Assembly (NCBI GenBank): GCA_900472625.1
Contig: UCIT01000067.1
Location: 1 to 64,000, forward strand
Origin: Hyphomicrobiales bacterium
GTDB taxonomy: Bacteria; Pseudomonadota; Alphaproteobacteria; Rhizobiales; Rhizobiaceae
DNA length: 64,000 nucleotides
Direction: 5' to 3'
A program made the position numbers and the translations under genes. Position 1 is the first letter of the stretch. Each line of letters begins with the position of its first letter. Shown one piece after another: positions 7,294-15,603 of this stretch. The notes under the pieces are model-generated. The model saw nothing but the letters and a program-made list of their open reading frames with translations. It was not told where the DNA came from and did no database searches.

Positions 7294-8463
7294 ATGCCCC
7301 TCGCTCTCCTCGTCCTTGCCCTCAGCGCATTTGCGATCGGCACGACGGAATTCGTCATCATGGGCCTGCTGCCTGAAGTCGCGGCCGATTTGGCCGTCAG
7401 CATCCCGCAAGCGGGCTGGCTGGTCACTGGATACGCGCTCGCCGTCGCGATTGGCGCTCCCGTCATGGCGGTGTCGACCGCGCATCTCAAACGCAGAACG
7501 GCGTTGATCGCGCTCATGGCCTTCTTCATCGCCGGCAATCTGCTATGCGCTCTGGCACCAGGCTACTGGGTATTGATGATCGCCCGGGTCGTCACCGCGC
7601 TCTGCCACGGTGCCTTCTTCGGCATCGGTTCCGTTGTCGCCGCGAACCTGGTGGCGCCCGATCGCCGCGCCCGTGCCGTCGCCCTGATGTTTACCGGGCT
7701 GACGCTTGCCAACGTTCTCGGCGTGCCGCTCGGCACCGCCATTGGCCAGGCCTTCGGTTGGCGCTCGACCTTTGCCGTCGTCACCGTCATCGGTATCGTC
7801 ACCATCGCCGGCCTGATCGCGGTCCTGCCGAGGGACCGTCAGGAGGAACAGGGAAACATCTTCCGCGAGATCGCCGCCCTGAAGAATGGCCACCTGTGGC
7901 TGGCGCTGTCGACCACGGTCTTCTTCTCCGCCTCGATGTTCGCCCTCTTCACCTATATCGCCCCGCTGCTGCGTGATGTTACCGGCCTGTCGCCGCAGGG
8001 CGTGACCTGGACATTGTTCCTGATCGGCCTCGGCCTCACCGTCGGCAATCTCCTGGGCGGCAAGCTGGCCGACTGGAAGCTCGGCGCGACACTCGCCGGT
8101 GTTTTCGCACTGATCGCCATAACGTCCGTCGCCTTCAGCTTTGCCAGCCCCTATTTTATCGCCGCCGAAATTACCCTCTCCGTCTGGGCTGTGGCCACCT
8201 TCGCCGCCGTCCCTGCCCTGCAGGTCGGCGTCGTGCACTTCGGCAAGGATGCGCCCAATCTGGTCTCGACGATCAATATCGGCGCCTTCAACACCGGCAA
8301 CGCGCTCGGCGCTTGGGCCGGCGGCATGGCCATCGCACTCGGCTTCGACATGACGCGCGTCCCGCTCGTTGCGGCTGTGATGGCCCTGATCGGCCTCGTC
8401 GTCACTGCACTTACCTACCTCTCCGCCAAGGGCAAGGCAGCCATGCCTGCCCCGGCTGAATGA
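7294..8463 (+). CDS. MFS transporter, DHA1/AraJ-like exporter
   Basis: A 389-residue, 12-helix major facilitator protein. The N-terminus (LALSAFAIGTTEFVIMGLLP) is the signature of the AraJ/YdhP/chloramphenicol-exporter branch of DHA1 drug:H+ antiporters, and the A-like motif region around MAVSTAHLKRRTALI follows helix 2. It probably exports small toxic organic compounds, but no substrate can be read from the sequence. It is cotranscribed with the ArsR gene upstream, and an alkene reductase follows 37 bases downstream, suggesting a small electrophile-defence unit. Confidence 0.88.
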   Translation: MPLALLVLALSAFAIGTTEFVIMGLLPEVAADLAVSIPQAGWLVTGYALAVAIGAPVMAVSTAHLKRRTALIALMAFFIAGNLLCALAPGYWVLMIARVVTALCHGAFFGIGSVVAANLVAPDRRARAVALMFTGLTLANVLGVPLGTAIGQAFGWRSTFAVVTVIGIVTIAGLIAVLPRDRQEEQGNIFREIAALKNGHLWLALSTTVFFSASMFALFTYIAPLLRDVTGLSPQGVTWTLFLIGLGLTVGNLLGGKLADWKLGATLAGVFALIAITSVAFSFASPYFIAAEITLSVWAVATFAAVPALQVGVVHFGKDAPNLVSTINIGAFNTGNALGAWAGGMAIALGFDMTRVPLVAAVMALIGLVVTALTYLSAKGKAAMPAPAE

Positions 8464-8500
8464 TCTTCCTGCCCCCAAACCACCTCCGAAAGGACTTCAC

Positions 8501-9622
8501 ATGAGCAAGCTCTTCGAACCAACCCAGGTCGGTGATATCGCTGTCAAGAACCGCATCGTCATGGCCCCGCTCACCCGCAACCGCTCGCCGGGCGCCGTGC
8601 CGAACGATCTCAACGTCGAATATTACACCCAGCGTGCCACCGCCGGCCTGATCGTCACCGAGGCCACCGCCATCACCCACCAGGGCCAGGGCTATGCCGA
8701 CGTTCCCGGCCTCTACAGCAAGGAAGCCCTCGACGGCTGGAAGCGCGTGACCGACGCGGTCCACGCCCACGGCGGCAAGATTGTCGTGCAGATGTGGCAT
8801 GTCGGCCGTATCTCGCACACGACGCTGCAGCCGAATGGCGGCAAGCCGGTCTCCTCGAGCAACAAGACCGCCAAGTCGAAGACCTACCTCGTCAACGCCG
8901 ACGGTACCGGCAGCTTCGCCGAGACCTCCGAACCGCGCGCGCTTGAAACGGCCGAGATCGCAGGCATCGTCGAGGATTATCGCAAGGCCGCCCGCGCCGC
9001 TGTTGACGCCGGCTTCGATGGCGTCGAGATCCACGCCGCCAACGGCTATCTGATCGACCAGTTCCTGCGTGCCGACATCAACGACCGCACCGACCAGTAT
9101 GGCGGCTCGATCGAAAACCGCGCCCGCTTCCTGTTCGAGGTGGTCGATGTGATCACCAAGGAAATCGGTGCGCGCCGCACCGGCATCCGCATTTCCCCGG
9201 TGACACCAGCCAACGACGCGTCCGATCCGGCCCCGCAGCCGCTATTCGACTACGTCGTCGAAGGCCTGGCGAAATACGATCTCGCCTTCATCCACGTCAT
9301 CGAGGGTGCGACCGGCGGCGACCGCAATTTCCAGCAGGGCGACAAGCCTTTCGACTATGCCGGCCTACGCGCCGCCTATGAAAAGGCTGGCGGCAAGGCA
9401 AGCTGGATGGTCAACAACGGCTACGATCGCCAGCTGGCGATCGACACCGTGGAAAGCGGCAAGGCCGACCTGATCGCCTTCGGCAAGCCCTTCATCGCAA
9501 ACCCGGATCTCGTCGAGCGTCTCCAGGCAAACGCCCCGCTCAACGCAATCGACCAGGCCACCCTCTATGGCGGCGGCCCCAAGGGCTACATTGACTACCC
9601 GGCCCTCGAAAAGGTCGCCTAA
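8501..9622 (+). CDS. Old yellow enzyme, alkene/N-ethylmaleimide reductase
   Basis: A 373-residue FMN-dependent ene-reductase with a TIM barrel. Seen: NRIVMAPLTRNRS at the N-terminus, QMWHVGRIS near 90, the substrate-binding HAANGYLIDQFLR (about 176-188, the usual His/Asn pair) and YGGSIENRARF. Such enzymes use NADPH to reduce activated double bonds of unsaturated aldehydes, maleimides and nitro compounds. AAAGGA sits before ATG 8501. Position behind the ArsR and MFS genes fits a role in detoxification. It is close to NemA, but no NemR-type regulator is present, so I give no symbol. Confidence 0.92.
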   Translation: MSKLFEPTQVGDIAVKNRIVMAPLTRNRSPGAVPNDLNVEYYTQRATAGLIVTEATAITHQGQGYADVPGLYSKEALDGWKRVTDAVHAHGGKIVVQMWHVGRISHTTLQPNGGKPVSSSNKTAKSKTYLVNADGTGSFAETSEPRALETAEIAGIVEDYRKAARAAVDAGFDGVEIHAANGYLIDQFLRADINDRTDQYGGSIENRARFLFEVVDVITKEIGARRTGIRISPVTPANDASDPAPQPLFDYVVEGLAKYDLAFIHVIEGATGGDRNFQQGDKPFDYAGLRAAYEKAGGKASWMVNNGYDRQLAIDTVESGKADLIAFGKPFIANPDLVERLQANAPLNAIDQATLYGGGPKGYIDYPALEKVA

Positions 9623-9638
9623 GCCCCCGGACGCTTCG

Positions 9639-9667
9639 AAATCCCGCCTAACGGCGGGATTTCTTTT
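9639..9667 (+). terminator. Intrinsic terminator after the old yellow enzyme gene
   Basis: A 10-bp perfect stem, AAATCCCGCC with GGCGGGATTT, has a 4-base loop and runs into TTTCTTTTTG. It ends the ArsR-MFS-reductase unit. Confidence 0.85.
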
Positions 9668-9745
9668 TGTGGGACGTTGCCGCGCTCGCGGGCAACGCCA
9701 TCCAGCATCATTTGCTTTCGGACGGCAAGGCGGTAGCATCCGGCC

Positions 9746-10543
9746 ATGTTCAAGCCCCATCTCGACCGTTGGCACCTCATTGCCGACGGCGCGCCGTTCA
9801 CCACGCGCTCCAGCAATCTTCTTCCCGTACGCTGGCAAGGCAAGCCCGCCATGCTCAAGCTCGCCCGCGACGACGCCGAGCGCTCGGGCGCCGCCCTGAT
9901 GCAATGGTGGGACGGGAACGGCGCGGCGAAAGTCTTCTGCCACGACGCCGAGGCCATCGTTCTGGCGAGAGCCGAGGGCACGCGCTCGCTGTTGGCCATG
10001 GCCACATCGGGAGCCGATGACGAAGCAAGCCGCATCATCTGCGACACCGTCGCCAAACTGCACACGCCGCGTCATCGACCAAAGCCATCGCTCGTTCCCC
10101 TCGCCCGATGGTTCCGTGATCTGGCCCCGGCCGCCCGCACGCATGGCGGCACGCTCGCCGAGTGCCACCGCATCGCCACCGCCCTCCTTTCCGAGCCGTG
10201 CGAACCGGTCGCCCTGCATGGCGACATCCACCACGGCAACATCCTCGACTTCCAGGAACACGGCTGGCTGGCGATCGATCCGAAGGGGCTGTTTGGCGAA
10301 CGCTGTTTCGACTACGCCAACACCTTCGCCAATCCCGAGCTGTCGACCGTTACCGATCCGCACCGTTTGCGGCGACAATTGCGTGTCGTATCCATGCGCG
10401 CGAACCTCGAGCCCCAACGCCTGCTCCGCTGGATCGTCGCCTATTGCGGCCTCTCCGCCGCCTGGTTTCTGGGGGACGGCGCCATATCGGAAGCGCAAAC
10501 CCCGCTGACGGTGGCCCGCATCGCCTTGGCGGAACTCGCCTAG
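9746..10543 (+). CDS. Aminoglycoside/hydroxyurea phosphotransferase-like kinase (APH(6)/Hur family)
   Basis: A 265-residue protein-kinase-like phosphotransferase. The catalytic loop HGDIHHGNILD lies near residues 157-167 and the Mg-binding AIDPKG near 175-180; both match the APH(6)/hydroxyurea kinase family, which phosphorylates streptomycin or hydroxyurea. Chromosomal members of this family are common and often do not confer resistance, so a resistance role is only a possibility. Its 3' end overlaps the convergent oxidoreductase gene by 4 bases, so there is no room for a terminator between them. Confidence 0.8.
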   Translation: MFKPHLDRWHLIADGAPFTTRSSNLLPVRWQGKPAMLKLARDDAERSGAALMQWWDGNGAAKVFCHDAEAIVLARAEGTRSLLAMATSGADDEASRIICDTVAKLHTPRHRPKPSLVPLARWFRDLAPAARTHGGTLAECHRIATALLSEPCEPVALHGDIHHGNILDFQEHGWLAIDPKGLFGERCFDYANTFANPELSTVTDPHRLRRQLRVVSMRANLEPQRLLRWIVAYCGLSAAWFLGDGAISEAQTPLTVARIALAELA

Positions 10544-11547
10544 AGCGACACCCCTGGCCGCAGCGCGGGGCTCGCGCCGCGCGGTGTCACCGCCGGCAGG
10601 CAACCCAGCGACGAAAGGGATGCACGCACCGCCTCGTCGATCGGCGTCCTCGGCTCGCTGCCGAGTTCTGCGACCAGACGATCGTTGCTCATGCGGATCG
10701 GTTCGCGCCAGAGATAGCGCATCTCCTTCAACTCGCGCATGAACGCCACGAAAGGCGCGGCCAGCGGCACGACGAACCAGGGGAAGCGCCGCAACTTGAT
10801 CGGCCCCCCGACGACCCGCCGGATCGCCTCGGCCATCTGGCCGCCGTCGGCATCCCAGAAACCGTCCATGTGATAGACGGCGAAGGTGGGCAGCCGTTCA
10901 CGGCGTTCGACCAACCGCACCATCGTCTCCGCCACGTCGGGCAGATAGGCCCATTGGTGGCCAACGCCCTCGCGTGATGGGTTGGTGACGACGGCGACGG
11001 GTTTTCCCGGCGTCACCATCGCCTGCGAAAACCAGCTGCTCGCAGCACCCGGCCCGAAGAAATCCCCGGCCCGAACGATGATGACGCCAGTGCCGTCACG
11101 CGACGCGGCCTGCAGCCGCCTTTCCATCTCGACGCGAATTCTACCCTTCTTCGTTTGCGGATACTGAGGACTATCCTCGCGCAGGAGCGGAAAGGCATCG
11201 GGGCCGAAATTATAGATAGTGCCCGGTAGCAGGATCGACGCACCCGCCCGCCTGGCCGCGGTAATCGTGTTGTCGAGCATTGGCAGGACCAGCTTCTCCC
11301 AATCGCGATAACCGGGCGGATTGACGGCATGGACGACAAGCGCGGCACCTTCGGCGGCGGCCTTGACGTCGGCCGCGTTCATCGCGTCTCCCTTGATCCA
11401 TTCGAAATCGTCGCCAGCAGCGGCCCGGACCTTCTTGGTGTCGCGCACCAGTGCCCGGATATGCCAACCACGGGCTGCGAGCGTATGGGCAACGGTGCCG
11501 CCTATGCCGCCGGTGGCACCGAGAACAAGTGCGATCTGCTTGGTCAT
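10540..11547 (-). CDS. NAD(P)-binding epimerase/reductase-like protein (extended SDR)
   Basis: A 335-residue protein with an N-terminal Rossmann fold (VLGATGGIGGTVAHTL) and the extended short-chain dehydrogenase layout. Tyr-x3-Lys is not in the textbook form (the region reads YNFGPDAFPLLREDSPQYPQTKKGR), so catalytic type is uncertain. ATG 11547 is chosen because AAGGAG lies 6 bases upstream; ATG 11553 directly abuts that site. It is divergent from a LysR gene across about 90 bases, a usual arrangement for a LysR target. The reaction is unknown. Confidence 0.82.
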   Translation of the reverse strand: MTKQIALVLGATGGIGGTVAHTLAARGWHIRALVRDTKKVRAAAGDDFEWIKGDAMNAADVKAAAEGAALVVHAVNPPGYRDWEKLVLPMLDNTITAARRAGASILLPGTIYNFGPDAFPLLREDSPQYPQTKKGRIRVEMERRLQAASRDGTGVIIVRAGDFFGPGAASSWFSQAMVTPGKPVAVVTNPSREGVGHQWAYLPDVAETMVRLVERRERLPTFAVYHMDGFWDADGGQMAEAIRRVVGGPIKLRRFPWFVVPLAAPFVAFMRELKEMRYLWREPIRMSNDRLVAELGSEPRTPIDEAVRASLSSLGCLPAVTPRGASPALRPGVSL

Positions 11548-11613
11548 GATCATCTCCTTCGTCTGACAGGGAGATGATGCACCTCACCCGCGATAAACAA
11601 AATTGACGAAACC

Positions 11614-11630
11614 TGTATGCACACTATACA
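11614..11630 (+). promoter_or_regulatory. LysR-type operator TGTAT-N7-ATACA
   Basis: A perfect 5-bp inverted repeat with a 7-base spacer, containing the T-N11-A core typical of LysR recognition sites, lies in the short gap between the divergent oxidoreductase and LysR genes, 8 bases before the LysR ATG at 11638. It is the most likely binding site for the LysR protein. Confidence 0.55.
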
Positions 11631-11637
11631 TAATTGA

Positions 11638-12549
11638 ATGATCATGGAACCAAGCTGGGACTTCTACCGCACCTTTCTCGCCGTGATAGATCATGGCTCG
11701 CTATCGGCCGCCGCTCGTGAGCTTGGCCTGACGCAACCGACCGTCGGGCGTCACATCGACGCGCTGGAGCAGACCATCGGCTCGCAGCTCTTCATCCGCT
11801 CGCAAAGCGGCCTGTTGCCGACGGAAGCCGCGCTTGAATTGCGCCCCTATGCCGAGACGCTCGCCTCCACCTCCGCCGCCCTGCTGCGCACCGCCTCCGG
11901 CCACCGCCAGCGCGTTGCCGGCACCGTGCGCATCAGCGCCAGCGAGGTGATCGGCGTCGAGGTCCTCCCCGCCATTCTGGCGCCCTTGATGGAAGCGCAT
12001 CCGGAGCTCGACATCGAACTCTCCGCATCCGATGCCATCGAGGACCTGCTGAACCGTGAGGCGGATATCGCCGTGCGCATGAGCGAGCCGCCGCAAGATG
12101 CCCTGATCGTGCAGCGCATCGGCGACATACCGCTCGGCTTTCATGCCCATCGCCGCTATCTCGAGCGTCGTGGCACGCCGCAAGCGCTGGCCGACCTTGC
12201 CGGACACCGGCTGATCGGCTTCGACCGGCAGACGGGCTACGTCAGGGCGATGCTGAAGCGCTTCCCGATGGTCGAGGGCATTGAGTTCGGGTTCAAGGCC
12301 GACAGCACCCTGGCGCAGCTGGCGGCCGTCAGGCAAGGGCTGGGAATCGGCATCTGCCAGACGGGCCTCGCGGTGTCCGATCCGGATCTGGTTCACCTTC
12401 TCCCGGAGCTGTTTCGCATTCCGCTCGGAACCTGGGTTGTCATGCACGAGAGCATCAGAACCGCGCCACGCTATCGGGTGACGTTCGATGCGCTGGTCGC
12501 AGGTCTGCAGGACTATATCAGGGGAAATGCGCGCAGCCGTCTGAAATGA
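11638..12549 (+). CDS. LysR family transcriptional regulator
   Basis: A 303-residue LysR protein with N-terminal helix-turn-helix (LSAAARELGLTQPTVGRHIDALEQ, residues about 21-44) and the effector-binding domain (VAGTVRISASEVIGVEVLPAILAPL onward). The motif GRHIDALE instead of SRQI is typical of the subgroup that regulates a divergently transcribed oxidoreductase. The start is ATG 11638 or ATG 11644; neither has a strong ribosome-binding site. The neighbouring TGTAT-N7-ATACA site suggests it controls itself and the divergent SDR gene. Confidence 0.88.
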   Translation: MIMEPSWDFYRTFLAVIDHGSLSAAARELGLTQPTVGRHIDALEQTIGSQLFIRSQSGLLPTEAALELRPYAETLASTSAALLRTASGHRQRVAGTVRISASEVIGVEVLPAILAPLMEAHPELDIELSASDAIEDLLNREADIAVRMSEPPQDALIVQRIGDIPLGFHAHRRYLERRGTPQALADLAGHRLIGFDRQTGYVRAMLKRFPMVEGIEFGFKADSTLAQLAAVRQGLGIGICQTGLAVSDPDLVHLLPELFRIPLGTWVVMHESIRTAPRYRVTFDALVAGLQDYIRGNARSRLK

Positions 12550-12576
12550 CAGCCGCCTGTCTTGAAGCGTTGTCGG

Positions 12577-12858
12577 TCAGACGCGTGGGGCGGTGGCAGA
12601 CGGGTGGGTCTTCCAGTTGCCGTCGACCACTTCGGTCTCAGGTCGGTCGCCGCCCTCGGCATACTCCTCGTGCCACTTGCCCTTGTCGTCCTGCCAGCTG
12701 ATTTCAGCGGAATCGCCGCCCACCTGCTGCTCGGCCGCGACGATGCGGGCTGCCGCTAGCGCGTCTGAATGCGTCGGGAACGCCTCGGAATAGACGGCTC
12801 CCAGCCGGTAGGCCCAGCCCCCGTCATGCGGGACGACTTCGTAGACCACCTTGACCAT
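12577..12858 (-). CDS. DUF2188-like small protein
   Basis: A 93-residue soluble protein. VVYEVVPHDGGWAYRLG followed by HSDALAAARIVAAEQQ resembles the DUF2188 fold, small proteins of unknown function. The C-terminal 30 residues are polar and charged. ATG 12858 lies 8 bases after AGGAG; a GTG at 12867 would add three residues. It stands alone, convergent with the LysR gene. No function can be assigned. Confidence 0.75.
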   Translation of the reverse strand: MVKVVYEVVPHDGGWAYRLGAVYSEAFPTHSDALAAARIVAAEQQVGGDSAEISWQDDKGKWHEEYAEGGDRPETEVVDGNWKTHPSATAPRV

Positions 12859-13054
12859 GCATTTCACTCCTCTTCGTGTCTTCTTCTTGCGTCACATCCG
12901 AAGGCCGACCGGATCATATCCGGTTTCGCCGCGGGGCCGCTGGGCAGGAAGACGAGAGGCGCCGCGATATGCTTCCGGCTCGCCAATACCGGCAGTATTC
13001 CATTAAATCAGCAAGACTGCAAACCACCGCCAGAACCGTGCCGACTTGATATGT

Positions 13055-13089
13055 AAAATCATCGCCTTAGAGTTAAAGCATGAATCAGA
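13055..13089 (+). repeat. Short repeat, copy 1, spanning the chaA start
   Basis: AAAATCATCG, a 16-base spacer, then TGAATCAGA. The same two blocks with the same 16-base spacing recur at 14233-14267 just after chaA. This copy contains the chaA start codon (13080). Confidence 0.5.
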
Positions 13090-14198
13090 ATCGGAGCCGC
13101 ACATTGGGCATTGCCTCACGCCTGAAAACCGAACGCTACCTGCTGATCGCGCTGATGGTCGGCGTCATCGCCTTCGCGTCGGAACATGCCATCCTGGAGA
13201 TGGGCCAGACGGCGGCGCTGATCGCTGCGGCAGCGCTGATTGGAACCATCATCCTCGCCTCCATGCGCGTCGCGCACCATGCCGAAATCCTCGCGATCAA
13301 GGTCGGCGATCCCTATGGCACGATGATCCTGACCCTGTCGGCCGTCGCCGTCGAGGTCATTATCCTCGCCATCATGATGGCGGGTGAAAGTTCGCCGACC
13401 TTGGTGCGCGACACGATCTATTCGGCGCTGATGCTTGATATCAACGGCATCCTCGGCCTCGCCGCCCTGCTCGGCGGCCTGAAGCACGGCGAACAGCCCT
13501 ATAACGACAACTCCGGCAAGACTTACGGTGTGATGATCCTGACGGCGATCGGCATATCGATGATCGTCCCGGAGTTCGTACCCGATGACAAATGGCACTA
13601 CTACTCGATGTTCACCATCGTCGCGATGATCGCGCTCTATGGCCTGTTCCTGCGCATGCAGGTCGGCCAGCACAGCTATTTCTTCAGCTACAGCTATCGC
13701 GACGAACGCAAAGCCGAAGGATCGGAGGAGCATGACGCCGAAGGATCGACCATCGAGTCGATCGCCACCATCATCGTCGGTGTCGTCATCATCGGGGCGC
13801 TCGCCGAATTCATGTCCGCCTTCATGAACGACGGCCTGAAGGGCACCGGTGCGCCGATCGGGCTGGCGGCCCTCGTCGTCGCCACCATCTCCGCTGCGCC
13901 AGAAATCCTAACCGCGCTGCGCGCCGCCCTGAAGAACCGCATGCAGGCAACCGTCAACATCGCCATGGGGGCGTCGCTGTCCACTGTCATCCTGACCGTT
14001 CCGGTCATGGAAGGGATCGCCCTCTATACCGGCCAGCCGTTCATCATGGCGATGACGCCGGTGCAGACTGTCATGGTGGCGATCACCCTGATTGCCGCGG
14101 CGATCAACCTCAACGACGGCGAGACCAACGCCATCGAGGGCATGACCCACTTCATCCTCTTCGCGACATTCCTGATGCTGGCGGGGCTGGGATTATGA
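13080..14198 (+). CDS. chaA: Ca2+/H+ antiporter ChaA
   Basis: A 372-residue cation exchanger of the CaCA superfamily with about ten to eleven membrane helices. Both alpha-repeats are visible: GDPYGTMILTLSAVAVEVIILA near 80-101 and APEILTALRAALKNRMQATVNIAMGASLSTV near 270-300, each with the acidic residue expected for cation binding. A hydrophilic loop (RDERKAEGSEEHDAEGS) separates the halves. It would export Ca2+ or Na+ from the cytoplasm in exchange for protons. No strong ribosome-binding site precedes ATG 13080, which lies inside a short repeat. Confidence 0.93.
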   Translation: MNQNRSRTLGIASRLKTERYLLIALMVGVIAFASEHAILEMGQTAALIAAAALIGTIILASMRVAHHAEILAIKVGDPYGTMILTLSAVAVEVIILAIMMAGESSPTLVRDTIYSALMLDINGILGLAALLGGLKHGEQPYNDNSGKTYGVMILTAIGISMIVPEFVPDDKWHYYSMFTIVAMIALYGLFLRMQVGQHSYFFSYSYRDERKAEGSEEHDAEGSTIESIATIIVGVVIIGALAEFMSAFMNDGLKGTGAPIGLAALVVATISAAPEILTALRAALKNRMQATVNIAMGASLSTVILTVPVMEGIALYTGQPFIMAMTPVQTVMVAITLIAAAINLNDGETNAIEGMTHFILFATFLMLAGLGL

Positions 14199-14232
14199 TG
14201 ACAGTCTACGGCTCAGACGGCGATAGGACTCC

Positions 14233-14267
14233 AAAATCATCGACTTAAAGCGATGCCTTGAATCAGA
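14233..14267 (+). repeat. Short repeat, copy 2, downstream of chaA
   Basis: AAAATCATCG, 16 bases, TGAATCAGA, matching copy 1 at 13055-13089 in both blocks and in spacing. The spacers share CTTA and AAAGC elements. The two copies flank the chaA coding region. Confidence 0.5.
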
Positions 14268-14305
14268 CTGCGAGCGGCGCGCACCACGCGTCGCCCCCTA
14301 ACACA

Positions 14306-15460
14306 TCAGGCAGCTGCCTTGTCTGGCGTGCCGAAAAGCACGGCGCGATTTCGGCCGGTATCCTTCGCGATGTAAAGCGCCGCATCGGCCATCTTCAACA
14401 GGTCGCTCCACGAATGCGCGGTGTCCTTACTGGTCGCGACGCCGATGCTGACCGTCAGCGGCACACGCTGGCCGTTACTATCCACCACCAACTCTCGCAC
14501 ACTATCGACCAGCCGTTCGGCGGCGGCCATTGCTTCTGCGGCACTGGTCTTCGGCAGATACGCCGCGAACTCCTCGCCGCCCAGGCGAGCAAAGCTGCCA
14601 CCGGTAGCCAAGTTGCTCTGGATGGTTTCCGCGAAGCTGACGAGCACCTGATCGCCGGTGTCGTGGCCGAAGCGGTCGTTGACCTGCTTGAACAGATCGA
14701 GATCCATCAGCAACAGCGCGTCATCAGGCTTCATCACCCGCGGCATGCGCGAAGTGAACCAGCGGCGGTTGCCGACGCCGGTGAGGATGTCGGTATCGGC
14801 CGCATGCCGCAACTCCGCCTCGGCCCTCTCCTTGACGAGAATGATGACGAACAGGGCGATAGCGAAATGGCAGATGATCCTCAGGAAGAATGCCCAGCGC
14901 GGCGATAGCGGCGTCAATGTCGGCGCAACCATGGCAAAAACCACCAGCAGCGCGAGCAGCGAACCGATCGCGATCACCACCGAGAGCAACAGGCGCACCG
15001 GCAACCGCTCCGGCCTGCGATCGGCAGCCACACCGGCGGCGGATGCCGCGAGCGACAGAAACGACATGGAATTGGAGATACCGCCGCGAACCGCGTCATC
15101 GAGATAGAACTTCGTCACCGCCGCGGCCACCACCAACACGACCGGCACAGCCAGAGCCAGCCAGTCGGCGAGGCGCTGCCGACCACTGCTCAGCCTGCGC
15201 ATGCCGATCCAGAAAAAGGCATAGCCAACGAGGCCGAACCCGAATGTCCCGAGCGTCCAGATCTCGTGCGGCAGGATCTCACGATCACCCAATCCCGCCA
15301 TGGTCGATGAGAGCGCAAGCGACAGAAAAGCCGTCGCCAGGATTCCAAGCCCTTCGCCACGCCTGGATTGCCAGCGCGCATAGAGAAAGCACAAGGCGCC
15401 GACAAGAAAGGAGCATTGGTGCAGCAGCAGCACCGTGGCGAGGTCGAGTTGGATGGTCAT
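14306..15460 (-). CDS. Membrane diguanylate cyclase (GGDEF)
   Basis: A 384-residue protein with six or seven predicted membrane helices in the first 210 residues, then a GGDEF domain with the active motif ARLGGEEF, DTDILTGVGNRRWF at its start and MDLDLFKQVNDRFGHDTGD for metal and GTP binding. It should make cyclic di-GMP from GTP. There is no RxxD inhibitory site five residues before GGEEF, so product inhibition is unlikely. The N-terminal sensor is not a family I recognise. ATG 15460 gives a protein starting just before helix 1; ATG 15502 is also open. Neither has a clear ribosome-binding site. Confidence 0.88.
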   Translation of the reverse strand: MTIQLDLATVLLLHQCSFLVGALCFLYARWQSRRGEGLGILATAFLSLALSSTMAGLGDREILPHEIWTLGTFGFGLVGYAFFWIGMRRLSSGRQRLADWLALAVPVVLVVAAAVTKFYLDDAVRGGISNSMSFLSLAASAAGVAADRRPERLPVRLLLSVVIAIGSLLALLVVFAMVAPTLTPLSPRWAFFLRIICHFAIALFVIILVKERAEAELRHAADTDILTGVGNRRWFTSRMPRVMKPDDALLLMDLDLFKQVNDRFGHDTGDQVLVSFAETIQSNLATGGSFARLGGEEFAAYLPKTSAAEAMAAAERLVDSVRELVVDSNGQRVPLTVSIGVATSKDTAHSWSDLLKMADAALYIAKDTGRNRAVLFGTPDKAAA

Positions 15461-15550
15461 GATACCGGGAAAATGAAATTCTGAAAAAGCAAGAGAAGGC
15501 ATAGGTGACAGTAATTAGCGCTTTTTAAATGGCGGACCTTGAAACGTACC

Positions 15551-15583
15551 CCTAATAAAAAACCCGCCGTCACCGGCGGGTTT
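15551..15583 (-). terminator. Intrinsic terminator of aatA
   Basis: A perfect 10-bp stem (15560-15569 with 15574-15583, 4-base loop). Read on the minus strand it ends CGGCGGGTTTTTTATTAG, immediately after aatA. Confidence 0.85.
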
Positions 15584-15603
15584 GATGATGGGTTGTGAAA
15601 GTC

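Noticed and set aside
9746..10543. Acquired antibiotic-resistance gene
   Set aside because: Base composition matches the neighbours and no mobile element is near; resistance is not supported by sequence alone.
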